64,000 nucleotides of DNA from Gordonia jinghuaiqii (GTDB taxonomy: Bacteria; Actinomycetota; Actinomycetes; Mycobacteriales; Mycobacteriaceae). Shown in pieces: positions 43,981 to 54,015 of the stretch. The DNA lies in NCBI RefSeq assembly GCF_014041935.1, contig NZ_CP059491.1, positions 3,410,001 to 3,474,000 on the forward strand. Direction: 5' to 3'. Numbering within the stretch: position 1 is the first letter of the stretch; each line of letters begins with the position of its first letter. The notes beneath the pieces are model-generated. The model saw nothing but the letters and a program-made list of their open reading frames with translations. It did no database searches and was not told the DNA's origin. The position numbers and the translations under genes are program-made.

Positions 43981-46005
43981 ATGTCTCCCGCTGATGACTC
44001 CACCGTAACGCCCTTGCCGGCGGCGACTGCCGGGGCACCCGAGGCCCCCACCGGTGACGCGCGGGTCAGCGATCCGGGACCGACGCCCGTGTCCCCCGTG
44101 ATCCCGTCGCACACCAGCAGCTTCCCGCCCATCGGCGACTACGCCTTCCTCTCCGACACCGAGACCAACTGCCTCATCGCACGCAACGGCTCGGTGGAGT
44201 GGATGTGTGTACCGCGCCCGGACTCCCCGAGTGTCTTCGGCGCCGTGCTCGATCGCAGCGCCGGCCACTTCCGTCTCGCGCCGTACGGCGTGAACGTGCC
44301 CGTCGATCGCCGGTACCTGCCGGGCAGCCTGATGGTCGAGACGACGTGGCAGACCGACACCGGGTGGATCATCGTCCGCGACGCCCTGGTCATGGGGCCG
44401 TGGCACGACAACGACAAACGATCACGGACCCACCGCCGCACGCCCACCGACTGGGACGCAGAGCACATCCTGCTGCGCACCGTGCGATGTGTGTCCGGCA
44501 CAGTCGAACTGCACATGAGCTGCGAGCCGGCCTTCGACTACCACCGTGCGATGACCAGCTGGGAGTACACCGGCCCGGCGTACGGGGAGGCCGTCGCCAC
44601 CGCCCGGGACACCGATGTCGACACCCCCACGCTCAAGCTCACCACCGACCTCCGGCTCGGCCTCGAGGGTCGCGAGGCACGTGCCCGCACCCGCCTCGTC
44701 GAAGGTGACAACCGATTCGTCGCGCTCAGCTGGTCGCGTCAGCCCGCGCCGCAGAACTGGGAGGAGGCCGCCCAGAAGATGTGGGCCACCAGCGAGTCGT
44801 GGCGACAGTGGATCAACATCGGCACCTTCCCGGATCACCCGTGGCGCACCCATCTGCAGCGGTCGGCTCTCACGCTCAAGGGACTCACCTACTCCCCGAC
44901 CGGCGCGCTGCTCGCCGCGGCCACCACGTCGCTGCCGGAAACCCCTCAGGGCGAACGCAACTGGGACTACCGGTACGCGTGGGTACGCGACTCGACCTTC
45001 GCGCTGTGGGGCCTGTACACCCTCGGCCTCGACCGTGAGGCCGACGACTTCTTCTCCTTCATCGCCGATGTCTCCGGCATCACCAACGGTGAACGCCATC
45101 CCCTGCAGGTGATGTACGGCGTCGGCGGTGAGCGCACCCTCGAGGAGGAGGAGCTGACCCACCTCTCGGGTTACGACGGCGCCCGTCCGGTACGGATCGG
45201 TAACGGCGCGTACAACCAAGCGCAGCACGACATCTGGGGCACGATGCTCGACTCGGTGTATCTCAACATCAAGTCACACGAGTCGGTTCCGGAGACACTG
45301 TGGCCGGTCCTCAAGGCTCAGGTCGAGGAGGCCGTCAAACACTGGCGCGACCCCGACCGCGGCATCTGGGAGGTCCGCGGCGAGCCCCAGCACTTCACCT
45401 CGTCGAAGGTGATGTGCTGGGTGGCCCTCGACCGCGGTTCGCGTCTGGCGACCATGCACGGCGAGGCGACCCACGCGCGGAAATGGGCCGCGATCGCCGA
45501 CGAGATCAAAGCCGACATCCTCGCCCACGGCGTCAACGACCGCGGGGTGTTCACCCAGCGCTACGGCGACGACGCCCTCGACGCGTCGTTGTTGCTCGTG
45601 CCCTTGTTGCGGTTCCTGCCGCCGGATGACCACCGGGTCCGCGCAACGGTTCTCGCGATCGCCGACGAGCTCACCGACAACGGCCTGGTGCTTCGCTACA
45701 AGGTCGAAGAGACCGACGACGGCCTCACCGGCGAGGAGGGCACCTTCACCATCTGTTCGTTCTGGCTGGTGTCCGCGCTGGTCGAGATCGGCGAACTCGA
45801 ACGCGCCAAGACGCTCTGCGAGCGCCTGCTCAACTACTCGAGTCCCCTCAAGCTCTACGCCGAGGAGATCGACGCCAAGACCGGTGCGCACCTGGGTAAC
45901 TTCCCGCAGGCGTTCACCCACCTCGCGTTGATCAACGCCGTCATGCACGTCATCCGCGCCGAGGAGGCGGCACACCACGGCACGTTCCAGCCGGCGAATC
46001 ACTGA
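43981..46005 (+). CDS. Glycoside hydrolase family 15 protein, trehalase-like
   Basis: A 674-residue GH15 enzyme. An N-terminal beta domain (G-D-Y-A-F-L-S-D-T-E-T-N-C-L-I-A-R-N-G-S-V-E-W-M-C) precedes the alpha-toroid catalytic domain with W-D-Y-R-Y-A-W-V-R-D-S, Y-N-Q-A-Q-H-D-I-W-G and G-I-W-E-V-R-G-E-P-Q-H-F. Its mycobacterial counterpart (Rv2402 region) was shown to be a trehalase, which makes trehalose cleavage the best guess over glucoamylase. The ATG at 43981 is chosen; the ATG at 43969 (followed by a rare ATA codon) is possible. The position after the sulfate operon is conserved. Confidence 0.85.
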   Translation: MSPADDSTVTPLPAATAGAPEAPTGDARVSDPGPTPVSPVIPSHTSSFPPIGDYAFLSDTETNCLIARNGSVEWMCVPRPDSPSVFGAVLDRSAGHFRLAPYGVNVPVDRRYLPGSLMVETTWQTDTGWIIVRDALVMGPWHDNDKRSRTHRRTPTDWDAEHILLRTVRCVSGTVELHMSCEPAFDYHRAMTSWEYTGPAYGEAVATARDTDVDTPTLKLTTDLRLGLEGREARARTRLVEGDNRFVALSWSRQPAPQNWEEAAQKMWATSESWRQWINIGTFPDHPWRTHLQRSALTLKGLTYSPTGALLAAATTSLPETPQGERNWDYRYAWVRDSTFALWGLYTLGLDREADDFFSFIADVSGITNGERHPLQVMYGVGGERTLEEEELTHLSGYDGARPVRIGNGAYNQAQHDIWGTMLDSVYLNIKSHESVPETLWPVLKAQVEEAVKHWRDPDRGIWEVRGEPQHFTSSKVMCWVALDRGSRLATMHGEATHARKWAAIADEIKADILAHGVNDRGVFTQRYGDDALDASLLLVPLLRFLPPDDHRVRATVLAIADELTDNGLVLRYKVEETDDGLTGEEGTFTICSFWLVSALVEIGELERAKTLCERLLNYSSPLKLYAEEIDAKTGAHLGNFPQAFTHLALINAVMHVIRAEEAAHHGTFQPANH

Positions 46006-46045
46006 CCGCGAGCACTCTGGCGGCAGACTTCGGTCTTGCCGGCGA

Positions 46046-46954
46046 TCAGTCCAGCCGCCAGTCCTCATACGCCCGCGGGTCGTTGACCGGTTCGACGTGC
46101 ATCGTCACGTTGAGGTCGGCGACCGCGGCGCGCAGCTCTCCTTCGACCGTCTCGGTCAGATCGTGGGCGCGCTGCACCGACCAGTTCCCGGGAACGAGCA
46201 TGTGCAGCTGCACGAACCGTTCATGCCCCGCTTCCCGTGTGCGGATGTCATGGAAGTCGATACCGTCGCCGCGGTGCCGGTCGAGTACCTCGTCGATGGC
46301 GGCACGCAGCTCGTCGGGTAACGCGGAATCCATCAGACCCGCACCTGATCGCCGCACCAGTTGTACGCCGACGACGATGATGTTGACGGCGACGGCGACG
46401 GCGATCAGGGGGTCCAGCGGCAACCAGCCGGTCACCGCGACGAGGAAGACGCCGACGACCACGCCGACGGTCGTCAACACGTCGGTCATCAGGTGCTTTC
46501 CGTCGGCCTCGAGCGTGAGCGACCGGTGCCGGCGACCGGCGCGGATGAGTATGCATCCGACACCCGCGTTGATCGCGGTCGCGACCAGCGAGATCCCCAG
46601 GCCCACGCCGACTTCCTCGAGCTCACGGGGATGGATGAATCGGTCCACGGCCGTCACGATGATGGTGACCGCCGCAACCACGATCAGCACGCCCTCGAAC
46701 ACCGCCGAGAAGTACTCGGCCTTCGTGTGCCCGAAATTGTGTCCGCTGTCCGGTGGCTTCGCCGCCACGCGGAGTGCGACGAATGCCCCGACCGCGGCAA
46801 CGAGATTGACCACCGATTCCAGTGCGTCGGACAGCAGGCCGACCGACCCGGTGATCCGCCAGGCGATGAGCTTGAGCGCGATCACCGCGATCGCCGTCGC
46901 GATGCTCAGGATCGCGAAACGCGACAGGTCGTGCCGTGGGTTGCGCGTGGTCAC
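46046..46954 (-). CDS. Cation diffusion facilitator (zinc/iron efflux)
   Basis: A 302-residue CDF transporter with six hydrophobic segments and a cytoplasmic C-terminal domain. Metal-site residues: D-A-L-E-S in TM2, the H-N-F-G-H-T-K loop, and the H-L-M-T-D segment in TM5. The C-terminal region (D-G-I-D-F-H-D-I-R-T-R-E-A-G) has the dimerisation alpha/beta fold. It exports divalent cations (zinc, iron, manganese) by proton exchange; the metal cannot be fixed from sequence. Converges with the GH15 gene and shares the strand of the M3 peptidase. Confidence 0.88.
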   Translation of the reverse strand: MTTRNPRHDLSRFAILSIATAIAVIALKLIAWRITGSVGLLSDALESVVNLVAAVGAFVALRVAAKPPDSGHNFGHTKAEYFSAVFEGVLIVVAAVTIIVTAVDRFIHPRELEEVGVGLGISLVATAINAGVGCILIRAGRRHRSLTLEADGKHLMTDVLTTVGVVVGVFLVAVTGWLPLDPLIAVAVAVNIIVVGVQLVRRSGAGLMDSALPDELRAAIDEVLDRHRGDGIDFHDIRTREAGHERFVQLHMLVPGNWSVQRAHDLTETVEGELRAAVADLNVTMHVEPVNDPRAYEDWRLD

Positions 46955-46968
46955 CGCGGGTCCCCCGA

Positions 46969-49029
46969 TCAGGCCGCGAGGCCCCGGCGGCGTAACAGCG
47001 GATCGACCTGCGGCTTACGGCCGATCAGCTCCTCGTGCGCGAGAAGCGGATCGACGCTGTCCCCGCGCGAGAGGGTCGCAGCGGCGAAGCGTCGACCGTT
47101 CTCCCGGAGCAGCCCGCCCTCGCTGAGGAACCACTGCTCGGTCTCGGCGTCGAGGACCTCGGACCAGATGTAGCTGTAGTAACCGGCGGAGTAGCCGCCG
47201 CCGAAGATGTGGTTGAAATACGTGCTGCGGTAGCGGGGCGGGATGAGCTCGCTGTGCAACCCCGCATCGGTGAGCGCCTGCGCCTCGAAGGCCTCGACGT
47301 CGGTGACCGCCTTCGCCTCGTCCTCGGTGAGCCGGTGCCAGGCGAGGTCCAACGACGACGCCGCCAGGTATTCGATGGTCGCGTGTGCCGTCTCGGCACC
47401 CGCGGATTCCCTTGCCGCCGAGGCGAGTTCGGCCGGGATGGCCTCGCCGGTTCGGTGATGACGAGCGTAGTTTCCCAGTACGTCCGGGTGCAGTGCCCAC
47501 ATCTCGTTGACCTGTGAGGGGAACTCCACGAAGTCCCGCGGCACCGACGTACCCGACTGCGACGGGTAGTCCACCGCGGACAGCAGCCCGTGGAGCGCAT
47601 GCCCGAACTCGTGGAACAGCGTGGTGAGCTGGTCCATCGTGAGCAGGCACGGTTCCCCCGTGTCGGGTTTGGTCAGGTTCAGCACGTTGACGATGATCGG
47701 CTGGGTCTGCAGTACCGACGACTGGTCGACGATGTTGTTCATCCATGCGCCACCGCGTTTCGACGGTCGTGCGAAGAAGTCCCCGAGGAACAGTCCGATA
47801 CCGGTGCCGGATTCGTCGCGCACCTCCCAGACCCGCACGTCGGGGTGATACACCGGCAGGCCGGACAGTTCGACGAATCGCAGGCCATAGAGCTTGGTCG
47901 CCGCGTGGAACACTCCGTGGGTCAGGACCGTGTCGAGTTCGCAGTAGTCGGCGAAATCGTCGAGTGGCGTCGCCGCCTGCGCCTTCTTCTCACGTTCGAG
48001 CCAGTATGTGAGGTCGGCGGGGCCGATCCGCACGTCACCGGCGAACTCGGTGAGACGCGTGAGTTCCCGTCCGCCGGCGCGCATCGCCGACGCGTTGAGT
48101 TCCCGCAACAGGTCGTCGACGGAGGCCGGATCCGGTGCGGTCTGTTCGGCGATGACGAACTCGGCGTGGTCGCGGTAACCGAGCAGCGCGGCTCGTCGTG
48201 CCCGCAGCCGGACGATCTCGAGGACGAGTTCGCGGGTGTCGTGCTCGTTTCCCCGCGCGCAGCGGTTCACCGAGGCGTCGAAGACCCGCTGTCGCACAGC
48301 GGGATCGGTCAGCTCGGTCAGCACCGACTGACTCGTGGGCAGCTCGAGCGCGAGGAGGTGGCCGGTGTCGTGGCCGGCGTCGGCGGCCGCGCGGCGCGCT
48401 GCGGCGATCTGTCCGGCCGAGAGGCCGGACAGATCGGCGGCGTCCTCGACGAACACGGCCGAGTCATTCGCGTCGTCGAGGACCTTCTGCGAGAACGTCG
48501 TCGTGAGATAGGCCAGGCGCGAGGCGATCTGGCGCATCTCCTGTTGCGCGTCGGCGGGGAGTCCGGCACCGGCACGCACCGACTCCCGGTAACGCTTGTC
48601 GAGCAGGCGGCGCTGCGGCTCGGTGAGGTCGAGTTCGTCGGCTCGCGAATGGAGATCCGAGATGCGTTCGAACAGCACCGGGTTCATCGCGATGGTGTTG
48701 GCGTGGTCGGTCAGCAGCGTCGAGAGTTCCTGGGAGATCTCGTTGCGCCGGGGATTGGTGTCGGGACCGACGAGGTTGAAGAAGATCCCCGACGCGCGGG
48801 CCAGGTCACGACCCGAGAGTTCGAGCGCCTCGACGGTGTTGGCAAAACTCGGCGGGGCGGTGTCGGCCGCGATCGCCTCGACCTCGGCGACATGGGATGC
48901 CATGGCCGCGGTGAACGCGGGGAGGAAGTCGTCGTCGGAGATCGAGGCGAAATCAGGTAGCTCGTAGGGCAGATCACTCTGAGCCAGTACCGGATTCGTC
49001 GAGCTCGAGTTCTTCTGCCCGGTCATCAT
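46969..49029 (-). CDS. dcp: M3-family oligopeptidase (Dcp-like)
   Basis: A 686-residue zinc metallopeptidase. The catalytic H-E-F-G-H with a downstream Glu ([13 protein letters not shown] near residue 470), preceded by [11 protein letters not shown], is the M3 signature. It has no signal peptide, so it is cytoplasmic and likely degrades oligopeptides as a dipeptidyl carboxypeptidase. ATG 49029 overlaps the lepA stop (ATGATG); the second ATG at 49026 is equally possible. Dcp versus oligopeptidase A cannot be separated by eye; the length suits Dcp. Confidence 0.85.
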   Translation of the reverse strand: MMTGQKNSSSTNPVLAQSDLPYELPDFASISDDDFLPAFTAAMASHVAEVEAIAADTAPPSFANTVEALELSGRDLARASGIFFNLVGPDTNPRRNEISQELSTLLTDHANTIAMNPVLFERISDLHSRADELDLTEPQRRLLDKRYRESVRAGAGLPADAQQEMRQIASRLAYLTTTFSQKVLDDANDSAVFVEDAADLSGLSAGQIAAARRAAADAGHDTGHLLALELPTSQSVLTELTDPAVRQRVFDASVNRCARGNEHDTRELVLEIVRLRARRAALLGYRDHAEFVIAEQTAPDPASVDDLLRELNASAMRAGGRELTRLTEFAGDVRIGPADLTYWLEREKKAQAATPLDDFADYCELDTVLTHGVFHAATKLYGLRFVELSGLPVYHPDVRVWEVRDESGTGIGLFLGDFFARPSKRGGAWMNNIVDQSSVLQTQPIIVNVLNLTKPDTGEPCLLTMDQLTTLFHEFGHALHGLLSAVDYPSQSGTSVPRDFVEFPSQVNEMWALHPDVLGNYARHHRTGEAIPAELASAARESAGAETAHATIEYLAASSLDLAWHRLTEDEAKAVTDVEAFEAQALTDAGLHSELIPPRYRSTYFNHIFGGGYSAGYYSYIWSEVLDAETEQWFLSEGGLLRENGRRFAAATLSRGDSVDPLLAHEELIGRKPQVDPLLRRRGLAA

Positions 49030-50882
49030 TTCCCCTTCGGCTTGTCACCCTGCGAATCGGTGGAGAGCGCGGCCACGAACGCGTCCTGCGGAACCTCGAC
49101 GCGGCCGATCGTCTTCATCCGCTTCTTGCCTTCCTTCTGCTTCTCGAGCAGCTTGCGCTTACGGCTGATGTCGCCGCCGTAGCACTTGGCGAGAACGTCC
49201 TTGCGGATCGCCCGGATGTTCTCGCGGGCAATGATCTTGGAGCCCACGGCGGCCTGCACCGGCACCTCGAACTGCTGACGCGGGATCAGTTCCTTGAGTT
49301 TGATGGCCATCCGGTTGCCGTAGGCGTAGGCGGCGTCCTTGTGCACGATCGCACTGAAGGCGTCGACGGCCTCACCCTGCAGGAGGATGTCGACCTTGAC
49401 CAGGTCGGCTTCCTGCTCGCCGGCCTCCTCGTAATCGAGGCTGGCGTAGCCGCGGGTGCGGGACTTCAGGGCGTCGAAGAAGTCGAAGATGATCTCCGCC
49501 ATCGGCAGCGTGTACCGCAGTTCGACACGGGTCTCCGACAGGTAGTCCATGCCGCCGAGCTCGCCGCGACGTGACTGGCAGAGCTCCATGATCGCGCCGA
49601 TGAACTCGCTGGGTGCGATGACGGTGGTCTTGACGATCGGCTCGTAGATGTGGCGGGTCTTGCCCTCGGGCCAGTCCGACGGGTTGGTGACGACGTGCTC
49701 CGAGCCGTCCTCCATCACCACGCGGTACACCACGTTCGGTGCGGTGGAGATGAGGTTGAGGTTGAACTCGCGCTCGAGCCGTTCCCGGGTGATCTCCATG
49801 TGCAGCAGACCCAGGAATCCGCAGCGGAAGCCGAAACCGAGCGCGACCGAGGTCTCCGGCTCGAAGGTGAGAGCGGCGTCGTTGAGTTGCAGTTTCTCGA
49901 GCGCCTCACGCAGCACCGGATAGTCCGAGCCGTCGAGCGGGTACAGACCCGAATAGACCATCGGGCGCGGTTCGCGGTAACCCGTCAGCGCCTGGGTGGC
50001 ACCGCGACGGGCGGTGGTCACGGTGTCACCGACCTTCGACTGACGCACGTCCTTCACACCGGTGATGAGGTAGCCCACCTCGCCGACGCCGAGCCCCACC
50101 GATGGCTTGGGGTCAGGCGAGACGATGCCCACCTCCAGCAGCTCGTGGGTGGAGCCGGTGGACATCATCATCACCTTCTCGCGCGGTACGATGCGGCCGT
50201 CGACGACGCGGACGTAGGTGACCACGCCGCGATAGGTGTCATAGACCGAGTCGAAGATCATCGCGCGGGCCGGGGCGTCGGAGTCACCCACCGGGGCGGG
50301 GACCGACCGGATCACCTCGTCGAGCAGTTCGGTGACGCCGACGCCGGTCTTGCCCGACACCCGCAGGACGTCCTCGGGTTCACAACCCACGATGTGGGCC
50401 AGCTCGGCGGCGTAGCGGTCCGGATCGGCGGCCGGCAGGTCGATCTTGTTCAGCACCGGGATGATGGTGAGATCGTTCTCCATGGCCAGGTACAGGTTGG
50501 CCAGCGTCTGCGCCTCGATCCCCTGCGCGGCGTCGACCAGGAGCACAGCACCCTCGCACGCTTCGAGCGCACGCGACACCTCGTAGGTGAAGTCGACGTG
50601 GCCGGGTGTGTCGATGAGGTGCAGAACGTATTCCTCGTCGCCGTCAGGGGTGCTGACGGTCCACGGGAGCCGCACGTTCTGCGCCTTGATCGTGATGCCG
50701 CGCTCACGCTCGATGTCCATGCGGTCGAGGTACTGCGCCCGCATCTGACGTTCTTCCACGACGCCGGTGAGCTGCAGCATCCGGTCGGCCAGCGTCGACT
50801 TGCCGTGGTCGATGTGGGCGATGATGCAGAAGTTCCGGATGCGCGCCGGGTCGGTGAAGGTCTTGTCGGCGAAGGTGGGAAT
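49026..50882 (-). CDS. lepA: Elongation factor 4 (LepA), apparent ATT start
   Basis: A 618-residue back-translocating or ribosome-biogenesis GTPase. G1 is A-H-I-D-H-G-K-S at about residues 22-29, then [16 protein letters not shown] and N-K-I-D, with the LepA-specific C-terminus. The conserved start P-T-F-A-D-K-T-F lies upstream of the first in-frame ATG (50780), which would delete G1. Between it and an in-frame stop there is no ATG, GTG, TTG or CTG; the codon with AGGAG eight bases before it is ATT at 50880-50882. Initiation at ATT, as in infC, is the simplest reading. Confidence 0.92.
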   Translation of the reverse strand: MPTFADKTFTDPARIRNFCIIAHIDHGKSTLADRMLQLTGVVEERQMRAQYLDRMDIERERGITIKAQNVRLPWTVSTPDGDEEYVLHLIDTPGHVDFTYEVSRALEACEGAVLLVDAAQGIEAQTLANLYLAMENDLTIIPVLNKIDLPAADPDRYAAELAHIVGCEPEDVLRVSGKTGVGVTELLDEVIRSVPAPVGDSDAPARAMIFDSVYDTYRGVVTYVRVVDGRIVPREKVMMMSTGSTHELLEVGIVSPDPKPSVGLGVGEVGYLITGVKDVRQSKVGDTVTTARRGATQALTGYREPRPMVYSGLYPLDGSDYPVLREALEKLQLNDAALTFEPETSVALGFGFRCGFLGLLHMEITRERLEREFNLNLISTAPNVVYRVVMEDGSEHVVTNPSDWPEGKTRHIYEPIVKTTVIAPSEFIGAIMELCQSRRGELGGMDYLSETRVELRYTLPMAEIIFDFFDALKSRTRGYASLDYEEAGEQEADLVKVDILLQGEAVDAFSAIVHKDAAYAYGNRMAIKLKELIPRQQFEVPVQAAVGSKIIARENIRAIRKDVLAKCYGGDISRKRKLLEKQKEGKKRMKTIGRVEVPQDAFVAALSTDSQGDKPKGK

Positions 50883-51031
50883 TGGAACTACTCCTCATAC
50901 GAACAGTGTGTGGACCTCACAGCAGCTCGCCGCAGGTCGATACAGGTTGACCATCAGTTTCTCATGACCGCAGGGACTCGCGCCCACGGCCACGTCCCAG
51001 ACGCCCCGAGCGGACCCGTCGAGGCGCTACC

Positions 51032-51718
51032 GTGGCAGCCGTGTCCGCGAACTCCGTCACCATCGTCGAGACCGTCGACGTCGCCGCCGACGTGCACCGG
51101 CCCGGCTCCACGCCCCGGGCCACGATCGTCCTCGCGCACGGTGCCGGCGGCGATCGCCACGCCGTGATTCTGCGCGCGCTCGCCGACGAACTGTGCGGAC
51201 GCGGGTTCGTGGTCGCCCGGATCGACCTGCCCTACCGTCGGCGCCGGCCCAAGGGTCCGCCCAGCCCGTCGACGTCGCCCGCCGACCGCGGCGGCATCCG
51301 CGCCGCCTGCGCGATGTTCCGCGGCGAGTCCGACGGCCCGCTGTTCGTCGGCGGGCACTCCTACGGCGGCCGGCAGGCCTCGATGGCGGTCGCCGAGGAC
51401 TCCGACACAGCAGACGGCACCGGCCTGGCCGACGGCCTGCTGCTCACCTCGTATCCGCTGCATCCGCCCGGCAAGCCGGAGAAGTTACGCACCGAACATC
51501 TGCCGGCGATCACCGTCCCGACGCTCGTGGTGCACGGCAGCTCCGACCCGTTCGGCACCACCGAGGAGATGAACCACGCGTTCGATCTCGTCGCGGGTCC
51601 GACGCGGATCGTCGAACTCGACAAGGTCGGCCACGATCTGAACCCGAAGAAGAAGCCCACCGCGTCGCTGACCGCCGACGCGGTGGAGGAATTCCTGATG
51701 GAGGAGACCCACCGGTGA
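51032..51718 (+). CDS. Alpha/beta hydrolase (dienelactone-hydrolase/KANL3-Tex30-like)
   Basis: A 228-residue hydrolase: A-H-G-A-G-G-D-R-H near residue 35, nucleophile G-G-H-S-Y-G-G-R-Q-A-S, and later V-V-H-G-S-S-D-P-F-G and G-H-D-L completing the Ser-Asp-His set. The family of small cytoplasmic alpha/beta proteins resembles human Tex30; substrates are unknown. The start may be GTG 51032 or 51041. Its stop overlaps the PemK-like gene start (GTGA), so the two are translated together; divergent from lepA. Confidence 0.72.
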   Translation: MAAVSANSVTIVETVDVAADVHRPGSTPRATIVLAHGAGGDRHAVILRALADELCGRGFVVARIDLPYRRRRPKGPPSPSTSPADRGGIRAACAMFRGESDGPLFVGGHSYGGRQASMAVAEDSDTADGTGLADGLLLTSYPLHPPGKPEKLRTEHLPAITVPTLVVHGSSDPFGTTEEMNHAFDLVAGPTRIVELDKVGHDLNPKKKPTASLTADAVEEFLMEETHR

Positions 51719-52143
51719 CGAGCCGCAGCATCCGATCCTCCGCCCGCCCCACCGCGGAGGTGGCCCGCTCGATCAGCTACTCCCCTGATCTCGACGGCGA
51801 CGCCGACCCCGGCGAGATCGTCTGGACGTGGGTGGCCTACGAGGACGATCCGAACCAGGGCAAGGACCGCCCGGTGCTGGTTGTCGGACGGGATGCACGC
51901 ACCGAGGCGGCCGACCACGTGCTGGGCCTGATGCTGTCGAGCAAGGACCATCACGGGACCGACGAGAACTGGCTGGCCGTCGGGACCGGCACCTGGGACT
52001 CCCAGAACCGGCCGAGCTTCGTGAGGCTCGATCGCGTCCTCGTCGTCGACGCCGACGGAATCCGTCGCGAAGGTGCCATTCTCGACCCTCGCCGATTCGA
52101 CACCGTCGCAGACGAACTCAGGGAGCGCTACGGCTGGCGATAG
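51715..52143 (+). CDS. PemK/MazF-fold protein
   Basis: A 142-residue protein with the MazF-like core: G-E-I-V-W-T-W-V-A-Y-E-D-D-P-N-Q-G-K-D-R-P-V-L-V-V-G, then V-L-G-L-M-L-S-S-K-D-H and R-P-S-F-V-R-L-D-R-V. G-E-I-V-W and K-D-R-P-V-L-V-V are the strand motifs of PemK/MazF endoribonuclease toxins. There is no antitoxin beside it; the overlapping upstream gene is a hydrolase. This may be a toxin-derived housekeeping protein rather than an active toxin-antitoxin system. GTG start at 51715. Confidence 0.7.
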   Translation: MTSRSIRSSARPTAEVARSISYSPDLDGDADPGEIVWTWVAYEDDPNQGKDRPVLVVGRDARTEAADHVLGLMLSSKDHHGTDENWLAVGTGTWDSQNRPSFVRLDRVLVVDADGIRREGAILDPRRFDTVADELRERYGWR

Positions 52144-52148
52144 CCTCC

Positions 52149-52169
52149 GCCGGCGGTTTCACCGCCGGC
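52149..52169. terminator. Hairpin between convergent genes
   Basis: A nine-base perfect stem (52149-52157 with 52161-52169) around TTC, six bases after the PemK-like stop and 24 before the transglutaminase stop. Probably a bidirectional terminator; no strong T-tract. Confidence 0.5.
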
Positions 52170-52192
52170 CGGGGTCCGCGTTCGAGACCCCT

Positions 52193-53041
52193 CTACGCGA
52201 GCCGCGTGACCTCGACGATCACGTCGAGATCCGTTGCGCCGCCCCCGGTGTAGATGCCCTTGAGCGGTGACACGTCGGCGTAGTCGCGCCCCACACCCAC
52301 CGACACGTGTTGCTCGGTGATCGGGGTGTCGTTGGTGGGGTCATAGCCCCACCAACCGCCGGTCCACGCCTCGATCCAGGCATGGCTCTGTCCCTGAACC
52401 ACCTTGTCGATGGCCGCGTCGGGTTCGGGATGCAGGTAGCCGGAGACGTAGCGGGCGGGGATACCGAGGCCACGCAGCATCACGAGGGTGAGGTGTGCGT
52501 AGTCCTGGCAGACGCCCTTGCGGTCACTCCAGGCGTCGACCGCGGTGGTGTGCACACCGGTGGTACCGGGTACGTACTCCATCTCGGCGTGGATGAACTG
52601 TGCGACGGCTTCCACCGACTCGCCCGGCGTGAGCCCCTTCGTCAACTTCTTGGCGGTGGCGAGGAGCTGGCGGTTCCTGGCCACATACCCGGTGTACGAG
52701 AGCATCTCGTCGTAGCGGTCCATGACTGGTTCGCCGACGATCTCGTCCCACGACACCTGGTCTTCCTCCGCGGGACGTTGTCCCGCCTCGGTCTCGACCA
52801 CCGACAGCCCCGACACCTCGAGCTCTTCGTGCGGCGCGTGCAGATCGAATGCGGTGACCGCGGTACCCCAGTAGTCGGTGTAGCGGTATGACCTTGTCGC
52901 CGGGACCGTTTCGACGCGGTTGACGATCACGTTCTGCCGAGCATCACTGCGCGGGGTCAGGCGTGCCTCGTTGTACGACGACGTGACGGGACTGTGGTAG
53001 GCGAAACCGGTGGAATGGACGACGCGCAGACGCCAGCTCAC
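52193..53041 (-). CDS. Transglutaminase-like cysteine protease-fold protein
   Basis: A 282-residue protein of the bacterial transglutaminase-like type: N-terminal beta domain (S-Y-N-E-A-R-L-T-P), then Cys in K-G-V-C-Q-D-Y-A-H-L, His in Q-S-H-A-W-I-E-A-W and Asp in Y-D-P-T-N-D, a complete triad. Such proteins may cleave or ligate amide bonds. Its start overlaps the alpha-E gene, which overlaps the ATP-grasp gene: a three-gene set conserved in many bacteria (Rv2409c-Rv2411c in M. tuberculosis) whose chemistry is unknown. Probably an amidohydrolase or amide ligase partner of that system. Confidence 0.85.
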   Translation of the reverse strand: MSWRLRVVHSTGFAYHSPVTSSYNEARLTPRSDARQNVIVNRVETVPATRSYRYTDYWGTAVTAFDLHAPHEELEVSGLSVVETEAGQRPAEEDQVSWDEIVGEPVMDRYDEMLSYTGYVARNRQLLATAKKLTKGLTPGESVEAVAQFIHAEMEYVPGTTGVHTTAVDAWSDRKGVCQDYAHLTLVMLRGLGIPARYVSGYLHPEPDAAIDKVVQGQSHAWIEAWTGGWWGYDPTNDTPITEQHVSVGVGRDYADVSPLKGIYTGGGATDLDVIVEVTRLA

Positions 53042-54015
53042 AGTTCACTCTCCTCGATGACTTGACCGTCGCTGACTCGGGCGTCAGCCCACGAGACATA
53101 CGGCGACACATGGAAATACTGCCTGGTGACGGCCTCGTTGACCTCTTGGCAGGTGTCCTGCAGGTCGACGAGGCGGTCTTGCAGGCCGTCGAGCAACTTT
53201 CCGGCTTCGAGGAACTCCAGCGAACTGCGGGCGCGACCCAGGAGCAACTGCGCCTCTGCTTGCGCACCGACGCGGCTCGGTCCCTTCTCGAGTTGCCCGA
53301 GGTTGCGCTCGGCAACGCTGAGCGCGTGGAAGATCGACCGCGGGAAGAGCCGGTCCAACAACATGAACTCGACGATGTTCTCCGCGTCGAGCGAGCCGCG
53401 GTAGGTGCGCAGGAACGTGTCGTGCCCTCCGGCGGAGACCAGCACGTTGACCCAGGCCGGCGAGTTGGTGCGATCCCCTGCCCGCGACAACAACATTCGG
53501 ATCGTCATGTCGACCCGCTCCACCGACCGGCCGAGCAACAGGTAGCGGTATCCGTCGTCGTGGCTCAGGGTGGCGTCGGCGAGCCCGGCGAACATCGCGG
53601 CCCGGTTCTTCACGTACGACAGGAACTCGTGCGGACCGAGGCGACGCGAACGCCGCTCGGCGGCGTCGAGGCCGTTGTAGGTGGTGTTCAGACACTCCCA
53701 CAGCTCGCTGGAGGTGACTTCTCGTGCACCACGCGCGTTCTCGCGCGCCGCCCGGATGAGGTCGACGATCGATCCGACGGCATCGGCGTCGTAGGCGACG
53801 CGTTCGGTCAACGACCACACGTCGAGTTCGTCGTCGGTCTCGGGCGCCGCCAGACCCAGCACCTGGATGATCAGGCGAGCCTGTCGGTCCACGTCGACCG
53901 TGGTGTCCTCGAGCAGTTGATGGATCGCGACGTCGAGAATGCGCGCCATGTCGTCGGCGCGCTCCACGTACCGGCCGATCCAGTAGAGCGATTCGGCGTT
54001 ACGCGCCAACATCAT
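53038..54015 (-). CDS. Alpha-E domain protein
   Basis: A 325-residue all-helical protein beginning M-M-L-A-R-N-A-E-S-L-Y-W-I-G-R-Y-V-E-R-A-D, the exact pattern of alpha-E proteins, with R-R-L-G-P-H-E-F-L-S-Y-V-K-N-R and G-R-S-V-E-R-V-D-M-T further on. No catalytic motif; it is probably a structural or carrier partner of the circularly permuted ATP-grasp enzyme it is coupled to. Overlaps both neighbours by four bases, so the three proteins are likely made in fixed proportion. Confidence 0.85.
   Translation of the reverse strand: MMLARNAESLYWIGRYVERADDMARILDVAIHQLLEDTTVDVDRQARLIIQVLGLAAPETDDELDVWSLTERVAYDADAVGSIVDLIRAARENARGAREVTSSELWECLNTTYNGLDAAERRSRRLGPHEFLSYVKNRAAMFAGLADATLSHDDGYRYLLLGRSVERVDMTIRMLLSRAGDRTNSPAWVNVLVSAGGHDTFLRTYRGSLDAENIVEFMLLDRLFPRSIFHALSVAERNLGQLEKGPSRVGAQAEAQLLLGRARSSLEFLEAGKLLDGLQDRLVDLQDTCQEVNEAVTRQYFHVSPYVSWADARVSDGQVIEESEL

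Noticed and set aside
49026..50780. lepA starting at the first ATG (50780)
   Set aside because: This would delete the G1 nucleotide-binding loop, which is fully conserved upstream in frame.
50704..50898. Short ORF starting ATG near 50896 as the lepA N-terminus through a frameshift
   Set aside because: It is in another frame and its product does not resemble LepA; an ATT start in the correct frame fits both the Shine-Dalgarno and homology.
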